From positions 1 through 9,696 of the forward strand of contig JAJRPT010000214.1 in assembly GCA_024280675.1 (NCBI GenBank): a stretch of 9,696 nt of DNA. The letters run 5' to 3'. This document shows, piece by piece, positions 1 through 8,127 of this stretch. This DNA comes from Bacteroidota bacterium. Lineage in GTDB: Bacteria; Bacteroidota; Ignavibacteria; Kapaibacteriales; UBA2268. The notes below the pieces were generated by a model. The model did not search any database and had not been told where the DNA came from. It saw only the letters and a program-made list of their open reading frames with translations. The position numbers were made by a program, and so were the translations under genes. Every line of letters begins with the position of its first letter. Positions within the stretch are counted from its first letter, which is position 1.

Positions 1-59
1 AACCCGACCAAAGCTTGTGTTACTATCATAACAAGTACAAATGTTTTTAATATTTTCAT
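1..59 (-). CDS. Start of an exported protein gene, cut by the left edge
   Basis: An ATG at 59-57 on the minus strand opens a frame that stays open to the left edge and reads MKILKTFVLVMIVTQALVG. A Lys-containing start followed by a long hydrophobic run is what a secretion signal or an N-terminal membrane anchor looks like. Nothing of the mature protein is in the window, so its function cannot be stated. It lies 131 bases downstream of the lnt stop codon in the same direction, so it may be read through from lnt or have its own promoter. No clear Shine-Dalgarno sequence precedes the ATG. Confidence 0.5.
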   Translation of the reverse strand, partial: MKILKTFVLVMIVTQALVG

Positions 60-190
60 ATTATATTTAAAAATTGATGAATAAAGTTCCTAAATTAAGG
101 ATAATTGTTGTCAATACCAAGACGCATTTGTTCTTGCTTGCATTTTTCAACTAGCATATCTTGGGTATGAACAAAATATTTCTAAGAAAG

Positions 191-1828
191 TTACCCTTTA
201 TTTTTATTTCCTATAAAAAATACAATCAGCACTAAAACAAGAGCAAACCAAGCAAACCAATCGCCATGCTTGAGGTAGAATGAAGAGTAATTCATTGCTG
301 GAATTTTTTCTACAATCGCTTCCTTTTGGTATTGATTGGCCGAAGATATGGTCTCGCCCGCCGCAGAAATAAAGCCAGAGATACCAGTGTTTGCACATCT
401 TGCGATGTATCTTCTCAGCTCGATGGCACGCATCTGAGCGATGGCATAATGTTGGGCTGGTCCAGGCGTGTAGTCATACCAAGCGTCATTGGTGATGAGG
501 GTTAGTATTTCGGCACCATCGAGCAGGAAGTCACGACAAAATTCTGGATAAATAGATTCTATACAAATGATGTTTCCAATTTTGAGTGAATCATTTCCTC
601 GTCTCAATGTCAAAGACTCTGCCCCAGAACCCAATCCCCAAGAGGATATGCCAACTCCCCATTTTATATAATCGGCAAGAAAGGAAACATAATCAACATA
701 AGGAATGCGTTCGGCAAATGGTGTAAGTTTTGATTTATGATAGACTTGCGGGCTTTCGTTTGGCTGAATCAGAAGTGCTGCATTAAAACTTTCCTTCCAA
801 AGTGAATCACGAGGGTTGAACCTCGCACTTGATTGTTTTTTCTCATTTTCCTTATAAATATAATCATGGACAAAGCCACTTAGGATTGATACGCCTTTGT
901 TTTCTACCCATTTTTGAATGAATCCAAGATTTAAATCACTATTCATTCTTTTGCTCATCCGCATAATAGTGGTCTCACTCCAGATGCTAAGGTCTATCTT
1001 CTTGCCTATATCAAGCAGAGAATCAGTCAAGTCAATGTGCTTCCTAATTTGCGAACCAGAGCTCTCCTCCCACTTCTTCCACGGGTTGATTGCCGCTTGT
1101 ATGATTGCTATATTTAAGTGCTTTTCGGATTTGATTAATTGATTTTGGTGAGAGAATTCTTTTATTTTAATAGTGCCGTAAATCTGTGGTATGATTAGAG
1201 CAAGTGATAATAAAATTAGAGATGCAATTATGTTTTTCTGTTTAAATATTTTGCTTCTGCTTTTTTTGTAATTTAAATAAACATGAAGCAAAATTACGTT
1301 TACAAGGACAATCAAAAAGCTGATGCCCCAAACCCCAGTAATGTCTGCTGCCTGCACCCATTTCAGGTTTGCAATTTGCGAGTATCCAATGGTTTGCCAA
1401 GGGTATGAGAACTCGCCAAGGGAATGCCCCCATTCGTACAAGACCCAAACAAATGGGAAGATTGCAAAAGCAATATTGCGACTTGTTCTGAGCCGAATGT
1501 GTCGGTATAAATAAACTGGAATCATAAAAAAGAAGGGATGGACAATATCGAGTGCAAAACCTGATGCCATCAGAAACGGATCAGTTTCTTCCTGAAAAGA
1601 AGAAATCCACCAATTTGTACCAAGGTGGAAAATAAAAAATGTGAGATAGAGATACCTCATCATTGGAACTTTCTTTCCGCCCTGGACAATCTCTTCAACA
1701 AATAACAAGAGTGGAATAAATCCCACAAAAGCTAAAAAACCAAAAGGTGTTGGCGGGAAAGAAAGAGCAAGCAAAGCACCTGTTAGAATCGAATAGAAAT
1801 ATAATTTTTTAGTCAAGATTTGTATCAA
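191..1828 (-). CDS. lnt: Apolipoprotein N-acyltransferase Lnt
   Basis: Lnt transfers an acyl chain from a phospholipid to the N-terminal cysteine of apolipoproteins, the last step of lipoprotein maturation, in the inner membrane of Gram-negative bacteria. The 545-residue product is a normal length for the family. An N-terminal half with about six to seven hydrophobic segments begins with the family's SFPP-type motif (residues 23-26). A carbon-nitrogen hydrolase domain follows (about 237-510), and a final membrane helix lies at about 522-540. The expected catalytic residues are visible: Glu285 in WSET, Lys365 in YHK, Glu373 in FAE, and the nucleophile Cys422 in ICIES, followed by NDAW at 447-450. 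The start is a TTG two codons after an in-frame stop; the next ATG (residue 56) would remove conserved N-terminal sequence. It begins 33 bases after the pabC-like gene and is probably co-transcribed with pabB and pabC. The two lipoproteins encoded at the right of the window would be substrates. Confidence 0.93.
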   Translation of the reverse strand: MIQILTKKLYFYSILTGALLALSFPPTPFGFLAFVGFIPLLLFVEEIVQGGKKVPMMRYLYLTFFIFHLGTNWWISSFQEETDPFLMASGFALDIVHPFFFMIPVYLYRHIRLRTSRNIAFAIFPFVWVLYEWGHSLGEFSYPWQTIGYSQIANLKWVQAADITGVWGISFLIVLVNVILLHVYLNYKKSRSKIFKQKNIIASLILLSLALIIPQIYGTIKIKEFSHQNQLIKSEKHLNIAIIQAAINPWKKWEESSGSQIRKHIDLTDSLLDIGKKIDLSIWSETTIMRMSKRMNSDLNLGFIQKWVENKGVSILSGFVHDYIYKENEKKQSSARFNPRDSLWKESFNAALLIQPNESPQVYHKSKLTPFAERIPYVDYVSFLADYIKWGVGISSWGLGSGAESLTLRRGNDSLKIGNIICIESIYPEFCRDFLLDGAEILTLITNDAWYDYTPGPAQHYAIAQMRAIELRRYIARCANTGISGFISAAGETISSANQYQKEAIVEKIPAMNYSSFYLKHGDWFAWFALVLVLIVFFIGNKNKG

Positions 1829-1861
1829 AGTTTAGGATGAGTGCAGAATTAACTAAGCAAT

Positions 1862-2440
1862 TTACATTTTAATAATCGAAATATCATAAGTTTTCTCCTC
1901 ATCAAAATCATTTAAAGCATTTATCAGCATAAATGATTTGAAAAAAGTAATATCCTCTTCTTTGATATCCTCTTGACTAATTTTCTTTTGGCTGATTAGC
2001 CTAGCCCTTGTTGTTCCCAAAAGAAGTGGGTATCTGGGGCTTATCCATCTGTCACCATCGGCGAATACAATGTTGGCTTTACTGGTGTCGCTCACTAGTC
2101 CATTTTTAATTATTAGAATATCGTCAAATCCTTTGCTTTGATTTAACCAATATTCAAATCTAGATCTGTCAGCATATTTCTTTGAATAATCAATTTTATC
2201 ATCATGAACTATTTTAACACTTCGTATTTTTTTAATATCGTAAGGCTCGTAAATCACAGATTCCAGCTTGCGTCCATATATTATTTTACACTTTACCAAA
2301 GCACTTTGCATACTTTTAGGAACGCTAATTATTTTACTTAAATTCAAAATACCGCCAGATTCATCAACTCTTGCCTGGTGATAATCAAGATTATAAATCC
2401 TCCCATCGGCAATTTTTATGGTCTCAAACAAAAGGCACAT
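1862..2440 (-). CDS. pabC: Short class IV PLP enzyme, probable aminodeoxychorismate lyase
   Basis: The 192-residue product looks like a member of the fold-type IV aminotransferase/lyase superfamily. It begins MCLLFETIKI, typical of the small PabC-like proteins often found beside pabB. A probable PLP-binding lysine is Lys88 in YSKKYADRS (85-93). A SDTSKANIVF stretch (117-126) matches the family's cofactor-binding region, and a GTTRARL motif (142-148) lies near the end. The inferred role is conversion of 4-amino-4-deoxychorismate to p-aminobenzoate and pyruvate for folate synthesis. It is shorter than E. coli PabC (about 270 residues), but compact versions are common. The ATG lies inside the end of pabB (17-base overlap), so the two are probably translationally coupled, and lnt follows after 33 bases. 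Another class IV reaction, such as branched-chain or D-amino acid transamination, cannot be excluded from sequence alone; the location argues for PabC. Confidence 0.8.
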   Translation of the reverse strand: MCLLFETIKIADGRIYNLDYHQARVDESGGILNLSKIISVPKSMQSALVKCKIIYGRKLESVIYEPYDIKKIRSVKIVHDDKIDYSKKYADRSRFEYWLNQSKGFDDILIIKNGLVSDTSKANIVFADGDRWISPRYPLLLGTTRARLISQKKISQEDIKEEDITFFKSFMLINALNDFDEEKTYDISIIKM

Positions 2441-3392
2441 ATATTTTTCCGATTAGTTCTTCGTATTCAGTTTGTGCATTGCTTTGCGAGGTAATTCCAC
2501 CGCCAGAGCGGAAATAGAATCCATCTTTTTGCTTTTCAATAAAACGAATCATAACACCACTTGTTAAATCTCTTCCGTCATAAATGCCAAATACCCCAGT
2601 GTAATATCCTCTTTTGCCCAGTTCATTTTCTTTTATGATTTCGAGTGTCTTTGTCTTTGGAGCCCCGCTCACCGACCCCGCCGGCAATAATTTACATATC
2701 AGATTACCAAGATTTTTTTCGTACCCCTTCGGCAGTTCACCAGAAATTTTAGAGCTTGTTTGGAGTAGATTTTTGTTGTTTGACTGAATTTTCTCCAAAT
2801 AGCGAAAGTCCTCTACCTTGATATTTCCTGCAACTATCGATAAATCATTTCTGATTAAATCAACAATGGTATAATGCTCGGCAATTTCTTTTTCGTCACT
2901 CAGCAAAACGTTTTCAGCATTTGGGATATTGTCTTCAATAGTTCCTTTCATTGGATAGGAGTAAATTTTATCATTTTTTATTTCGATGAAAATCTCAGGA
3001 GAAAAACAAACAAATTCGTCCAAGTATTTAATCTTAAACCGTGCCTTACTTCCATAGAAAATATCATCAAGCGACAGATTAGTTTTGATTTTAGAAGGAA
3101 AAGTTAGGTTTAGTAAATAAGTATTTCCGCCACGGATATTCTTCTGGACATTCTCAAAAGCAGAGTTGAATATATTTTTATTTACTGGACTTATATTGAA
3201 GTGTTTTAAATCTTCTGGGGCAAATTGCTCATTGGCATTTGAGAACAAATCAGTTTGGATTAATATATTTCTTGGTAAATTGCCTAGCTCAAAAACAAGT
3301 GGCTTCTCCATTTCGAAATCGAAGATGAAGAGGAATGGCTTTTTCTGAGACGACAAGCTGTTTATTTTATTTATTGCAGAACTAACTAGCAT
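2424..3392 (-). CDS. pabB: Aminodeoxychorismate synthase component I
   Basis: This 322-residue chorismate-binding enzyme uses ammonia from PabA to turn chorismate into 4-amino-4-deoxychorismate. It is short because it lacks most of the N-terminal extension of E. coli PabB. Visible motifs are MKGT (148-151), DLIRNDLS (178-185), PAGSVSGAPK (237-246) and the C-terminal GGGI (297-300) followed by a Glu-rich stretch (QTEYEE). The Lys in MKGT (Lys149) is the residue that forms the covalent intermediate in PabB; anthranilate synthase TrpE has Ala there, so this is PabB and not TrpE. The ATG at 3392 gives MLVSSAINK and precedes the FLFIFDFE segment usual near the start of short PabB proteins. It heads the minus-strand cluster pabB-pabC-lnt. 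Its start codon is only two bases from the divergent start of pabA, so its promoter must lie inside pabA. Confidence 0.92.
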   Translation of the reverse strand: MLVSSAINKINSLSSQKKPFLFIFDFEMEKPLVFELGNLPRNILIQTDLFSNANEQFAPEDLKHFNISPVNKNIFNSAFENVQKNIRGGNTYLLNLTFPSKIKTNLSLDDIFYGSKARFKIKYLDEFVCFSPEIFIEIKNDKIYSYPMKGTIEDNIPNAENVLLSDEKEIAEHYTIVDLIRNDLSIVAGNIKVEDFRYLEKIQSNNKNLLQTSSKISGELPKGYEKNLGNLICKLLPAGSVSGAPKTKTLEIIKENELGKRGYYTGVFGIYDGRDLTSGVMIRFIEKQKDGFYFRSGGGITSQSNAQTEYEELIGKIYVPFV

Positions 3393-3394
3393 TT

Positions 3395-3964
3395 ATGAAA
3401 ATAGTTATTATCGACAATCAAGATTCATTTACCCACAACCTCAGCGGGCTGGTTTGCAAAATTATAAAAAAAAAGCCAAGCATCATTTCATCTCAGAATA
3501 TTAACATTGGTGAGATTTCCAATTTCAATAAAATAATTTTCTCACCTGGTCCCGATTTGCCCAAGAAAAATGATTCTATGTGGCAAATTATCGACAGATA
3601 TAAAAATGAGAAGTCTATTTTGGGGATATGCCTTGGGATGCAAGCCATTGCCATGTATTTTGGTGGAGAGTTGGTCAATCTAGGGAATGTGCAACATGGG
3701 CAGATTTGCAAAGTTCTTGTTGGCGACAAAAAAGATGAATTGTTTTCTAATACTGGAAATGAGTTCAGGGCTGGGCTTTATCACTCTTGGGCAGTTGCCT
3801 CCTCCACCTTGCCCTCGGAATTAATCCCAACATCACATTCCGAAGAAAATATAATAATGTCAATTTCTCACACGAACTTCGACATCAAGGGCTTGCAATT
3901 CCACCCAGAGTCTTTTATGACCCCGGCGGGTGAAGAAATATTAAAAAGCTGGATATTCTCCTAA
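3395..3964 (+). CDS. pabA: Glutamine amidotransferase component of aminodeoxychorismate synthase
   Basis: This 189-residue class I glutamine amidotransferase releases ammonia from glutamine for its partner synthase. It shows the full signature: N-terminal DNQDSFTHNL (7-16), SPGP (50-53), nucleophile Cys79 in GICLGMQA, and the His170/Glu172 pair in QFHPES. The length and start match PabA/TrpG proteins. The adjacent partner is PabB-type (Lys in MKGT) and a pabC-like gene follows it, so the assignment is PabA; the same protein may also serve TrpE, as in some bacteria. It is the only plus-strand gene among minus-strand neighbours. It diverges from pabB with two bases between starts and converges on the kinase gene with a four-base overlap of the stop codons. 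No promoter or Shine-Dalgarno is evident upstream, where the sequence is pabB coding DNA. Confidence 0.9.
   Translation: MKIVIIDNQDSFTHNLSGLVCKIIKKKPSIISSQNINIGEISNFNKIIFSPGPDLPKKNDSMWQIIDRYKNEKSILGICLGMQAIAMYFGGELVNLGNVQHGQICKVLVGDKKDELFSNTGNEFRAGLYHSWAVASSTLPSELIPTSHSEENIIMSISHTNFDIKGLQFHPESFMTPAGEEILKSWIFS
3457..3464 (-). promoter_or_regulatory. Possible pabB promoter -7 element inside pabA
   Basis: The minus strand reads TAATTTTG, a perfect match to the Bacteroidota -7 consensus TAnnTTTG, 65 bases upstream of the pabB ATG. No good TTTG -33 partner is seen at the usual distance, so this is tentative. An element somewhere in this stretch is expected because pabB and pabA share almost no intergenic DNA. 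Confidence 0.3.
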
Positions 3965-5235
3965 TCATCATAAAAAATGAGATGAAAGCAGTTGTATTCT
4001 CCCTCTTTTTCAATTTTCAGTCCACTATTATTATTCAAAGCTAGAGTCCTAATTATCTCAAGCCCAAGCCCGTGTCCTTTTTCCCCCGTCGTTCCATTTT
4101 TTACATCAAGAAATTTCCCGAGTTTATATTTTTCTATCTGCTGGGCATCTATTTGCACGCCAGAATTTTTAATTGTGAATCGTACTTCTCCATTTTCCTT
4201 TCCACAAGAAATAAAAATGCTAGTATTTTTTTCTGAGAATTTAATTGCATTTCTGAGTAAATTGTTGAATATTATCTCAAGCGATTGCCCGTCATAGTTT
4301 ACAAATATATCACCACCCCTATCATTTACTATTTTTATTCCCTTGTCCTTTATTAATTTTTGATTTAAATCTAAGACATGACTTACTGTAGCACTTAAAT
4401 TCAATTTCTCTTTCTTCAATTCAAGATCGCCGCTTGCCTTAATCCAATCCAAAATATTTACCACCAGTTTGTCGAGCGAGTCAAGTTGAAGCCCCAATCT
4501 ATCAATATAATATTCTTTTCTGTTGGGTGCTATCTCGTCGCCTTTAATCAGCTCAATGGCAGACTGCATGAGATTTACTGGGCTTTTAACATCGTGTGCA
4601 AGGATGTTGAAGTATTTATTTTTTTGTTCAAATGCACTTGTTAGTTGTTGGCTAGCATTAAAATGATCCTTTCTGAGCCCTAGTGTAATATTATAGGAGA
4701 TGATGAGTGCAATATCGATGAACACCATAATTATTACAAAGCGTGTCGCATTCTCATAGAACAAATCACCACACAGATAGCTATAGCCTGCGATTATAAG
4801 GATGTCGAGTGACAAATACAAGAGCAAGACCCAAAATCGTGGCAACAGGACAAATGAAATCATCAAGACTTTCAGCAACACAATCCCTAATGCCCCACCA
4901 TACAAGTGGCCATTTTCAATCAATTCATAAGAGGCGTGATGGACGACTGGTATAATAGACAAAATACCTGCGCAAAAAAGAAGAAATGTATAATTGCCCT
5001 TAATAAATTCATTTTTTATTCTCAAGCCAACAAACAATACTAGGATGTAGATAACGGGAATGAATCTCATTGCCAAGGAAGTCAGGACATCTTGTTTGTT
5101 GAGCATCATATCAATGCTCAGAAATGCGATGATATGGATTGATATGGCAGATGGGAGAACGTACTTAGAGTATTGGATATTTTTATTGCGAGCATCTGCC
5201 CAGAAATCATTGTGTGTATTTTTTGAATTATACAA
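3961..5235 (-). CDS. Membrane sensor histidine kinase, orphan sensor domain
   Basis: The 424-residue protein has an N-terminal region with about six hydrophobic helices (roughly 25-185) and no recognisable periplasmic ligand domain. A cytoplasmic kinase core follows. The H-box is HDVKSPV, with phospho-acceptor His214. The N-box is NNLLRNAIKFS (324-334). The G2 box is GHGLGLEI (387-394). In the G1 position the usual Asp of DxGxG is Asn357 (KNSGV), a substitution seen in some kinases but worth noting. It presumably senses a membrane or small-molecule signal and phosphorylates the regulator encoded just upstream; the signal is unknown. The TTG start overlaps the last eight bases of that gene, suggesting coupled translation. 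The next ATG (residue 43) would lose the first helix. Its stop overlaps that of convergent pabA by four bases. Confidence 0.9.
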   Translation of the reverse strand: MYNSKNTHNDFWADARNKNIQYSKYVLPSAISIHIIAFLSIDMMLNKQDVLTSLAMRFIPVIYILVLFVGLRIKNEFIKGNYTFLLFCAGILSIIPVVHHASYELIENGHLYGGALGIVLLKVLMISFVLLPRFWVLLLYLSLDILIIAGYSYLCGDLFYENATRFVIIMVFIDIALIISYNITLGLRKDHFNASQQLTSAFEQKNKYFNILAHDVKSPVNLMQSAIELIKGDEIAPNRKEYYIDRLGLQLDSLDKLVVNILDWIKASGDLELKKEKLNLSATVSHVLDLNQKLIKDKGIKIVNDRGGDIFVNYDGQSLEIIFNNLLRNAIKFSEKNTSIFISCGKENGEVRFTIKNSGVQIDAQQIEKYKLGKFLDVKNGTTGEKGHGLGLEIIRTLALNNNSGLKIEKEGEYNCFHLIFYDD

Positions 5236-5860
5236 TACTGTTCTCTACTGCAATTTTTACAAGTTGAGTGATTTTCTTTACTCCAAATTTTTCATAGAGA
5301 TTCTTTTTGTGTGTTTCTACCGTATCTTTGCTAATGAAAAGCAACCCACCAATCTGAGCCGAGGATTTGCCCTCAACAAGCTTGGCTAGAACTTCTAATT
5401 CACGACTTGTAAGTAGCTCTTTGAAACTAATTTTTGGATTATGTTCCCTCATTTTGTGTAAGTCTAGCTCACGGTAACATTCTTTGCAAAGGTAAATCCT
5501 GCCACCAGCAATACACTCTAGTGTGTTTTTTATTTCATTTTTATTTATCGACTTACTCAAAAAACCATTTGCACCAATCCTCAGAGCTTTGTTAATATTC
5601 TTTGCCCCGAAATGTGAGGAGAGAATGATTACCCTACATTCAGGATACTTTTCTTTTATATTTTCCAAGATGCTCATTCCAACAAGATTTGGCATATACA
5701 GGTCCAAGAAGACTAAGTCAATATTGTTTTTTTCAATAGAGTTTAGTATTTCTTCAGGCTTATAGCTGCTGAAGACCTTGTCCACCCTCTCCTCATTTTC
5801 TAGGAAATCAGAAATCAAATCTGCTACCAACTCTTGGTCATCTGCTACTAAAACTCTCAT
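5228..5860 (-). CDS. NarL/FixJ-family response regulator
   Basis: This 210-residue two-domain transcription factor carries a receiver domain at about 1-120. The acidic pocket is Asp7/Asp8, the phosphorylated aspartate is Asp53 in LDLYMP, the switch serine is Ser81 or Ser82, and the conserved lysine is Lys103. A LuxR-type helix-turn-helix follows at about 147-208: LTSRELEVL at 150-158, then SKDTVETHKKNLYEKFGV at 177-194. A Cys pair (CKEC, 125-128) in the linker is unusual and could be redox- or metal-responsive, though two cysteines alone prove little. It lies between the outer-membrane protein gene (35 bases upstream) and the kinase gene (eight-base overlap), so it is the kinase's likely partner. 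Its targets cannot be read from this window; the linked barrel-protein gene is the natural first candidate. Confidence 0.92.
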   Translation of the reverse strand: MRVLVADDQELVADLISDFLENEERVDKVFSSYKPEEILNSIEKNNIDLVFLDLYMPNLVGMSILENIKEKYPECRVIILSSHFGAKNINKALRIGANGFLSKSINKNEIKNTLECIAGGRIYLCKECYRELDLHKMREHNPKISFKELLTSRELEVLAKLVEGKSSAQIGGLLFISKDTVETHKKNLYEKFGVKKITQLVKIAVENSIV

Positions 5861-5895
5861 TATTTTCTCTTGATATTATTTTTTTAATAAACTGC

Positions 5896-6579
5896 TTAGA
5901 ATAAGAAGAATCCAATTTTTATTCCCAAGAAGCCATAAGTTCCTTTGTCTGTAAAGAATCCATCACTGAATCTTCCGCTCAGATTTAATTTAGCAGTGCC
6001 CTCAACATTTGGAATTTTCATTCCATAGCCGGCGTAGGCTTCAATGACGAATGCTTCTTTGATAAAGAGCGAACCGCCAAGTTGAAATTCTGGATAAAAC
6101 CTTGTCACAGTAGTAACTTCTTCGTTGAATACATTATCATCAGGTGTAATATCATAGGAATATTCTATTCTGTTGTAACCCACGCCCAAGCCAATGTAGA
6201 AGTTTACCTTTCCGTCGGTTCTAAAATTATCATTTATATAATACTTCACACTGGTTTCAACTCCCCATCCGAACATTTCATTATTTTCTGAAATATCGGC
6301 AGTTTCATAGCTACTTCCACTTTGTATGGCTTCAATTTGTGATAATTCTATGTATGAGGTTTTATCGACATATCCGTAATAGAGTTGCGGGCTGAGTGTG
6401 AAGGCGTACCTTGAGTTGAGTGGTCTATATTCTGTTTCTAGTCTGAGTGCTTTTAGTGCCATATACTGTGGCATTGCACCAATGAAGAATGTTTTAGATT
6501 CTTTTTGTTCTGTTTCTGCTAGTCCGTGACTTGTTAGTGCGGTTAGTAGCAACATTGTTAAAATTATTGTTTTCATCAT
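5896..6579 (-). CDS. Outer-membrane beta-barrel protein, function unknown
   Basis: The 227-residue product has an N-terminal signal peptide (hydrophobic core about 5-16, likely cleavage after SHGLA at 21). The rest consists of alternating amphipathic stretches rich in Tyr, Phe and Gly, such as YIGLGVGYN and EAYAGYGMK. It ends in GIKIGFFLF, with the C-terminal Phe typical of barrels inserted by BAM. It resembles small eight-to-ten-strand barrels of Bacteroidota-type bacteria, but I cannot name a family. An in-frame ATG at 6618 would add 13 residues and a second hydrophobic run. I prefer 6579 (or 6576, a double Met) because the signal peptide starts there and a promoter-like element lies just upstream of 6618. 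It is probably the first gene of an operon with the response regulator and kinase, so its abundance may be tied to that system or it may feed it a signal. Confidence 0.75.
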   Translation of the reverse strand: MMKTIILTMLLLTALTSHGLAETEQKESKTFFIGAMPQYMALKALRLETEYRPLNSRYAFTLSPQLYYGYVDKTSYIELSQIEAIQSGSSYETADISENNEMFGWGVETSVKYYINDNFRTDGKVNFYIGLGVGYNRIEYSYDITPDDNVFNEEVTTVTRFYPEFQLGGSLFIKEAFVIEAYAGYGMKIPNVEGTAKLNLSGRFSDGFFTDKGTYGFLGIKIGFFLF

Positions 6580-6629
6580 AAGACCTATAAAAATTAATAA
6601 ATATATTTGTTTCATCATCTCTTTTGATA

Positions 6630-6637
6630 CAAATTTA
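6630..6637 (-). promoter_or_regulatory. Possible -7 promoter element of the barrel-protein/two-component operon
   Basis: The minus strand reads TAAATTTG, an exact TAnnTTTG match, in the 201-base gap between the divergent barrel-protein and asnS genes. Transcription from it would start near 6623 and give a leader of about 45 bases to the start at 6579. A clear TTTG -33 element at 17-20 bases is not present, so support is partial. Confidence 0.35.
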
Positions 6638-6766
6638 ACATGACAAAATTAACAATCATATCACCATTTATTGGGATATTTTAATAATCTTTCCAGAAGT
6701 TTTTGAATTGCCAATATTAATAGAGTGAAATTTCTTCTTAAATTGTGATTAAAGCAAATTACAAAC

Positions 6767-6772
6767 AAAGGA
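6767..6772 (+). promoter_or_regulatory. Ribosome binding site that fixes the asnS start
   Basis: AAAGGA lies eight bases before the ATG at 6781. The longer open frame begins at a GTG at 6745 with no such site. The AAAGGA and the fit of the protein start to other AsnRS sequences decide in favour of 6781. Confidence 0.6.
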
Positions 6773-6780
6773 AAATAAAA

Positions 6781-8127
6781 ATGTCATACAAAGATAAAGT
6801 ATATATTGAAGATTTGGCGAAATACGCCGGGCAAGAAGTGGAGCTCAATGGCTGGGTGTACACAAAACGTGGCAAAGGGAAATTGCAATTTGTGATTTTG
6901 CGAGATGGGACGGGCATCTGCCAGTGCGTTGTCTTCAAAGCAAATGTGAGTGAAGAAGTTTTTGCCAATACCAAATCGCTCACACAAGAATCTTCAATCA
7001 AAGTAAAAGGGAAAGTTGTTGCAAATGAACGCGCGCCTGGTGGTTTTGAGCTAGATACAAGCGATTTGCAAATCTATCAACTCTCGACCGACTACCCAAT
7101 CACACCAAAAGAACATGGCGATGACTTTCTTATTCGCAATCGTCACCTCTGGTTGCGTTCCTCTCGCCAACATGCGATTATGCGAGTACGAGCGTCCGTC
7201 ATAAAAGCAGTCCGGGATTTCTTTGATAATTCTGGATTCAAGCTACAGGATTCTCCAATGTTTACACCAAATGCTTGCGAGGGAACTTCAACTTTATTCT
7301 CTACAAAGTATTTTGATTTAGGTGAAGCATTTCTTTCGCAATCGGGACAACTTTACGCAGAAGCCACAGCCATGGCAATGGGACGAGTGTACACATTTGG
7401 TCCAGCATTTCGAGCCGAGAAATCTAAGACGAGAAAACACTTAACTGAATTTTGGATGGTTGAGCCTGAGATGGCGTTCTTTGATCTCGAAGATGATATG
7501 CAGTTGGCCGAAGATTTAACTGTTTATATCGTGCAATATGTTCTTGAAAATTGCAGAAAAGAACTCGAAACTTTGGAACGGGACATAACTAAACTTGAAG
7601 CAATTCAAGGGAATTTCCCACGGATGAGTTACACAGAAGCGGTGGGTTGGATGAACGCAAATGACATTCCACTCACCAAAAGAGTTGATGGCAAGGACGT
7701 TGAGATTCGCCCATTCCCTTGGGGCGAGGATTTCGGAACTCCGCAAGAGGAAGCGTTGATGGAGCAATTCTCCCAGCCATGTTTCATCTATGATTATCCA
7801 ACAGAAATCAAAGCATTTTACATGAAACGCAATCCTGACAATCCCAAAGTTGTCAAAGCAATGGACATGCTAGGGCCGGAAAAAGCGGGAGAATTAGTCG
7901 GCGGATCCCAACGTGAGGACAACGTCGAGCTTCTCGAAGAACGCATCAAAGCAGAAGATCTGGATATGACAGATTTTGCTTGGTATGTTGATTTGCGGAA
8001 GTATGGCTCTGTGCCGCATTCTGGTTTTGGTATGGGGATTGAACGGGTTATCAAGTGGATTACGGGTGCGAAGCATATTCGGGAGACGATTCCCTTTCCT
8101 AGGATGATTCATAGGATTATTCCGTGA
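6781..8127 (+). CDS. asnS: Asparaginyl-tRNA synthetase
   Basis: AsnRS charges tRNA-Asn with asparagine using ATP, in the cytoplasm. The 448-residue protein has an N-terminal OB-fold anticodon-binding domain (about 18-100, including LNGWVYTKRGKGKLQFVILRD) and a class IIb catalytic core. Motif 1 lies around FFDNSGFKLQDSP (147-159). Motif 2 is FRAEKSKTRKHLTEF (210-224) followed by MVEPEM (226-231). Motif 3 is GFGMGIERVIKWITG (415-429) with the ATP-binding Arg422. It ends IPFPRMIHRIIP. The length and motifs are normal, so the copy is intact. G+C content (near 45% in a sampled stretch) is higher than in its neighbours, as expected for a highly expressed housekeeping gene. Its 3' end, from codon 400 onward, is duplicated downstream twice (at 8193 and 9022), which marks the site as a recombination hotspot. 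No convincing intrinsic terminator follows the stop. Confidence 0.96.
   Translation: MSYKDKVYIEDLAKYAGQEVELNGWVYTKRGKGKLQFVILRDGTGICQCVVFKANVSEEVFANTKSLTQESSIKVKGKVVANERAPGGFELDTSDLQIYQLSTDYPITPKEHGDDFLIRNRHLWLRSSRQHAIMRVRASVIKAVRDFFDNSGFKLQDSPMFTPNACEGTSTLFSTKYFDLGEAFLSQSGQLYAEATAMAMGRVYTFGPAFRAEKSKTRKHLTEFWMVEPEMAFFDLEDDMQLAEDLTVYIVQYVLENCRKELETLERDITKLEAIQGNFPRMSYTEAVGWMNANDIPLTKRVDGKDVEIRPFPWGEDFGTPQEEALMEQFSQPCFIYDYPTEIKAFYMKRNPDNPKVVKAMDMLGPEKAGELVGGSQREDNVELLEERIKAEDLDMTDFAWYVDLRKYGSVPHSGFGMGIERVIKWITGAKHIRETIPFPRMIHRIIP

Noticed and set aside
95..157. A 20-codon minus-strand frame between lnt and the left-edge gene
   Set aside because: It is very short, has no ribosome binding site and no recognisable features. 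The rest of 60-190 shows no RNA gene or clear promoter; a TTGACA on the minus strand at 114-109 has no matching -10 at 17 bases.
6602..6609. TATATTTG on the plus strand as an asnS promoter element
   Set aside because: It matches TAnnTTTG but has no TTTG partner upstream and would imply a leader of about 165 bases; in DNA this AT-rich a chance match is likely.
6745..6780. GTG at 6745 as the asnS start
   Set aside because: The extra 12 residues are not typical of AsnRS, and the ATG at 6781 has a good AAAGGA site eight bases upstream.
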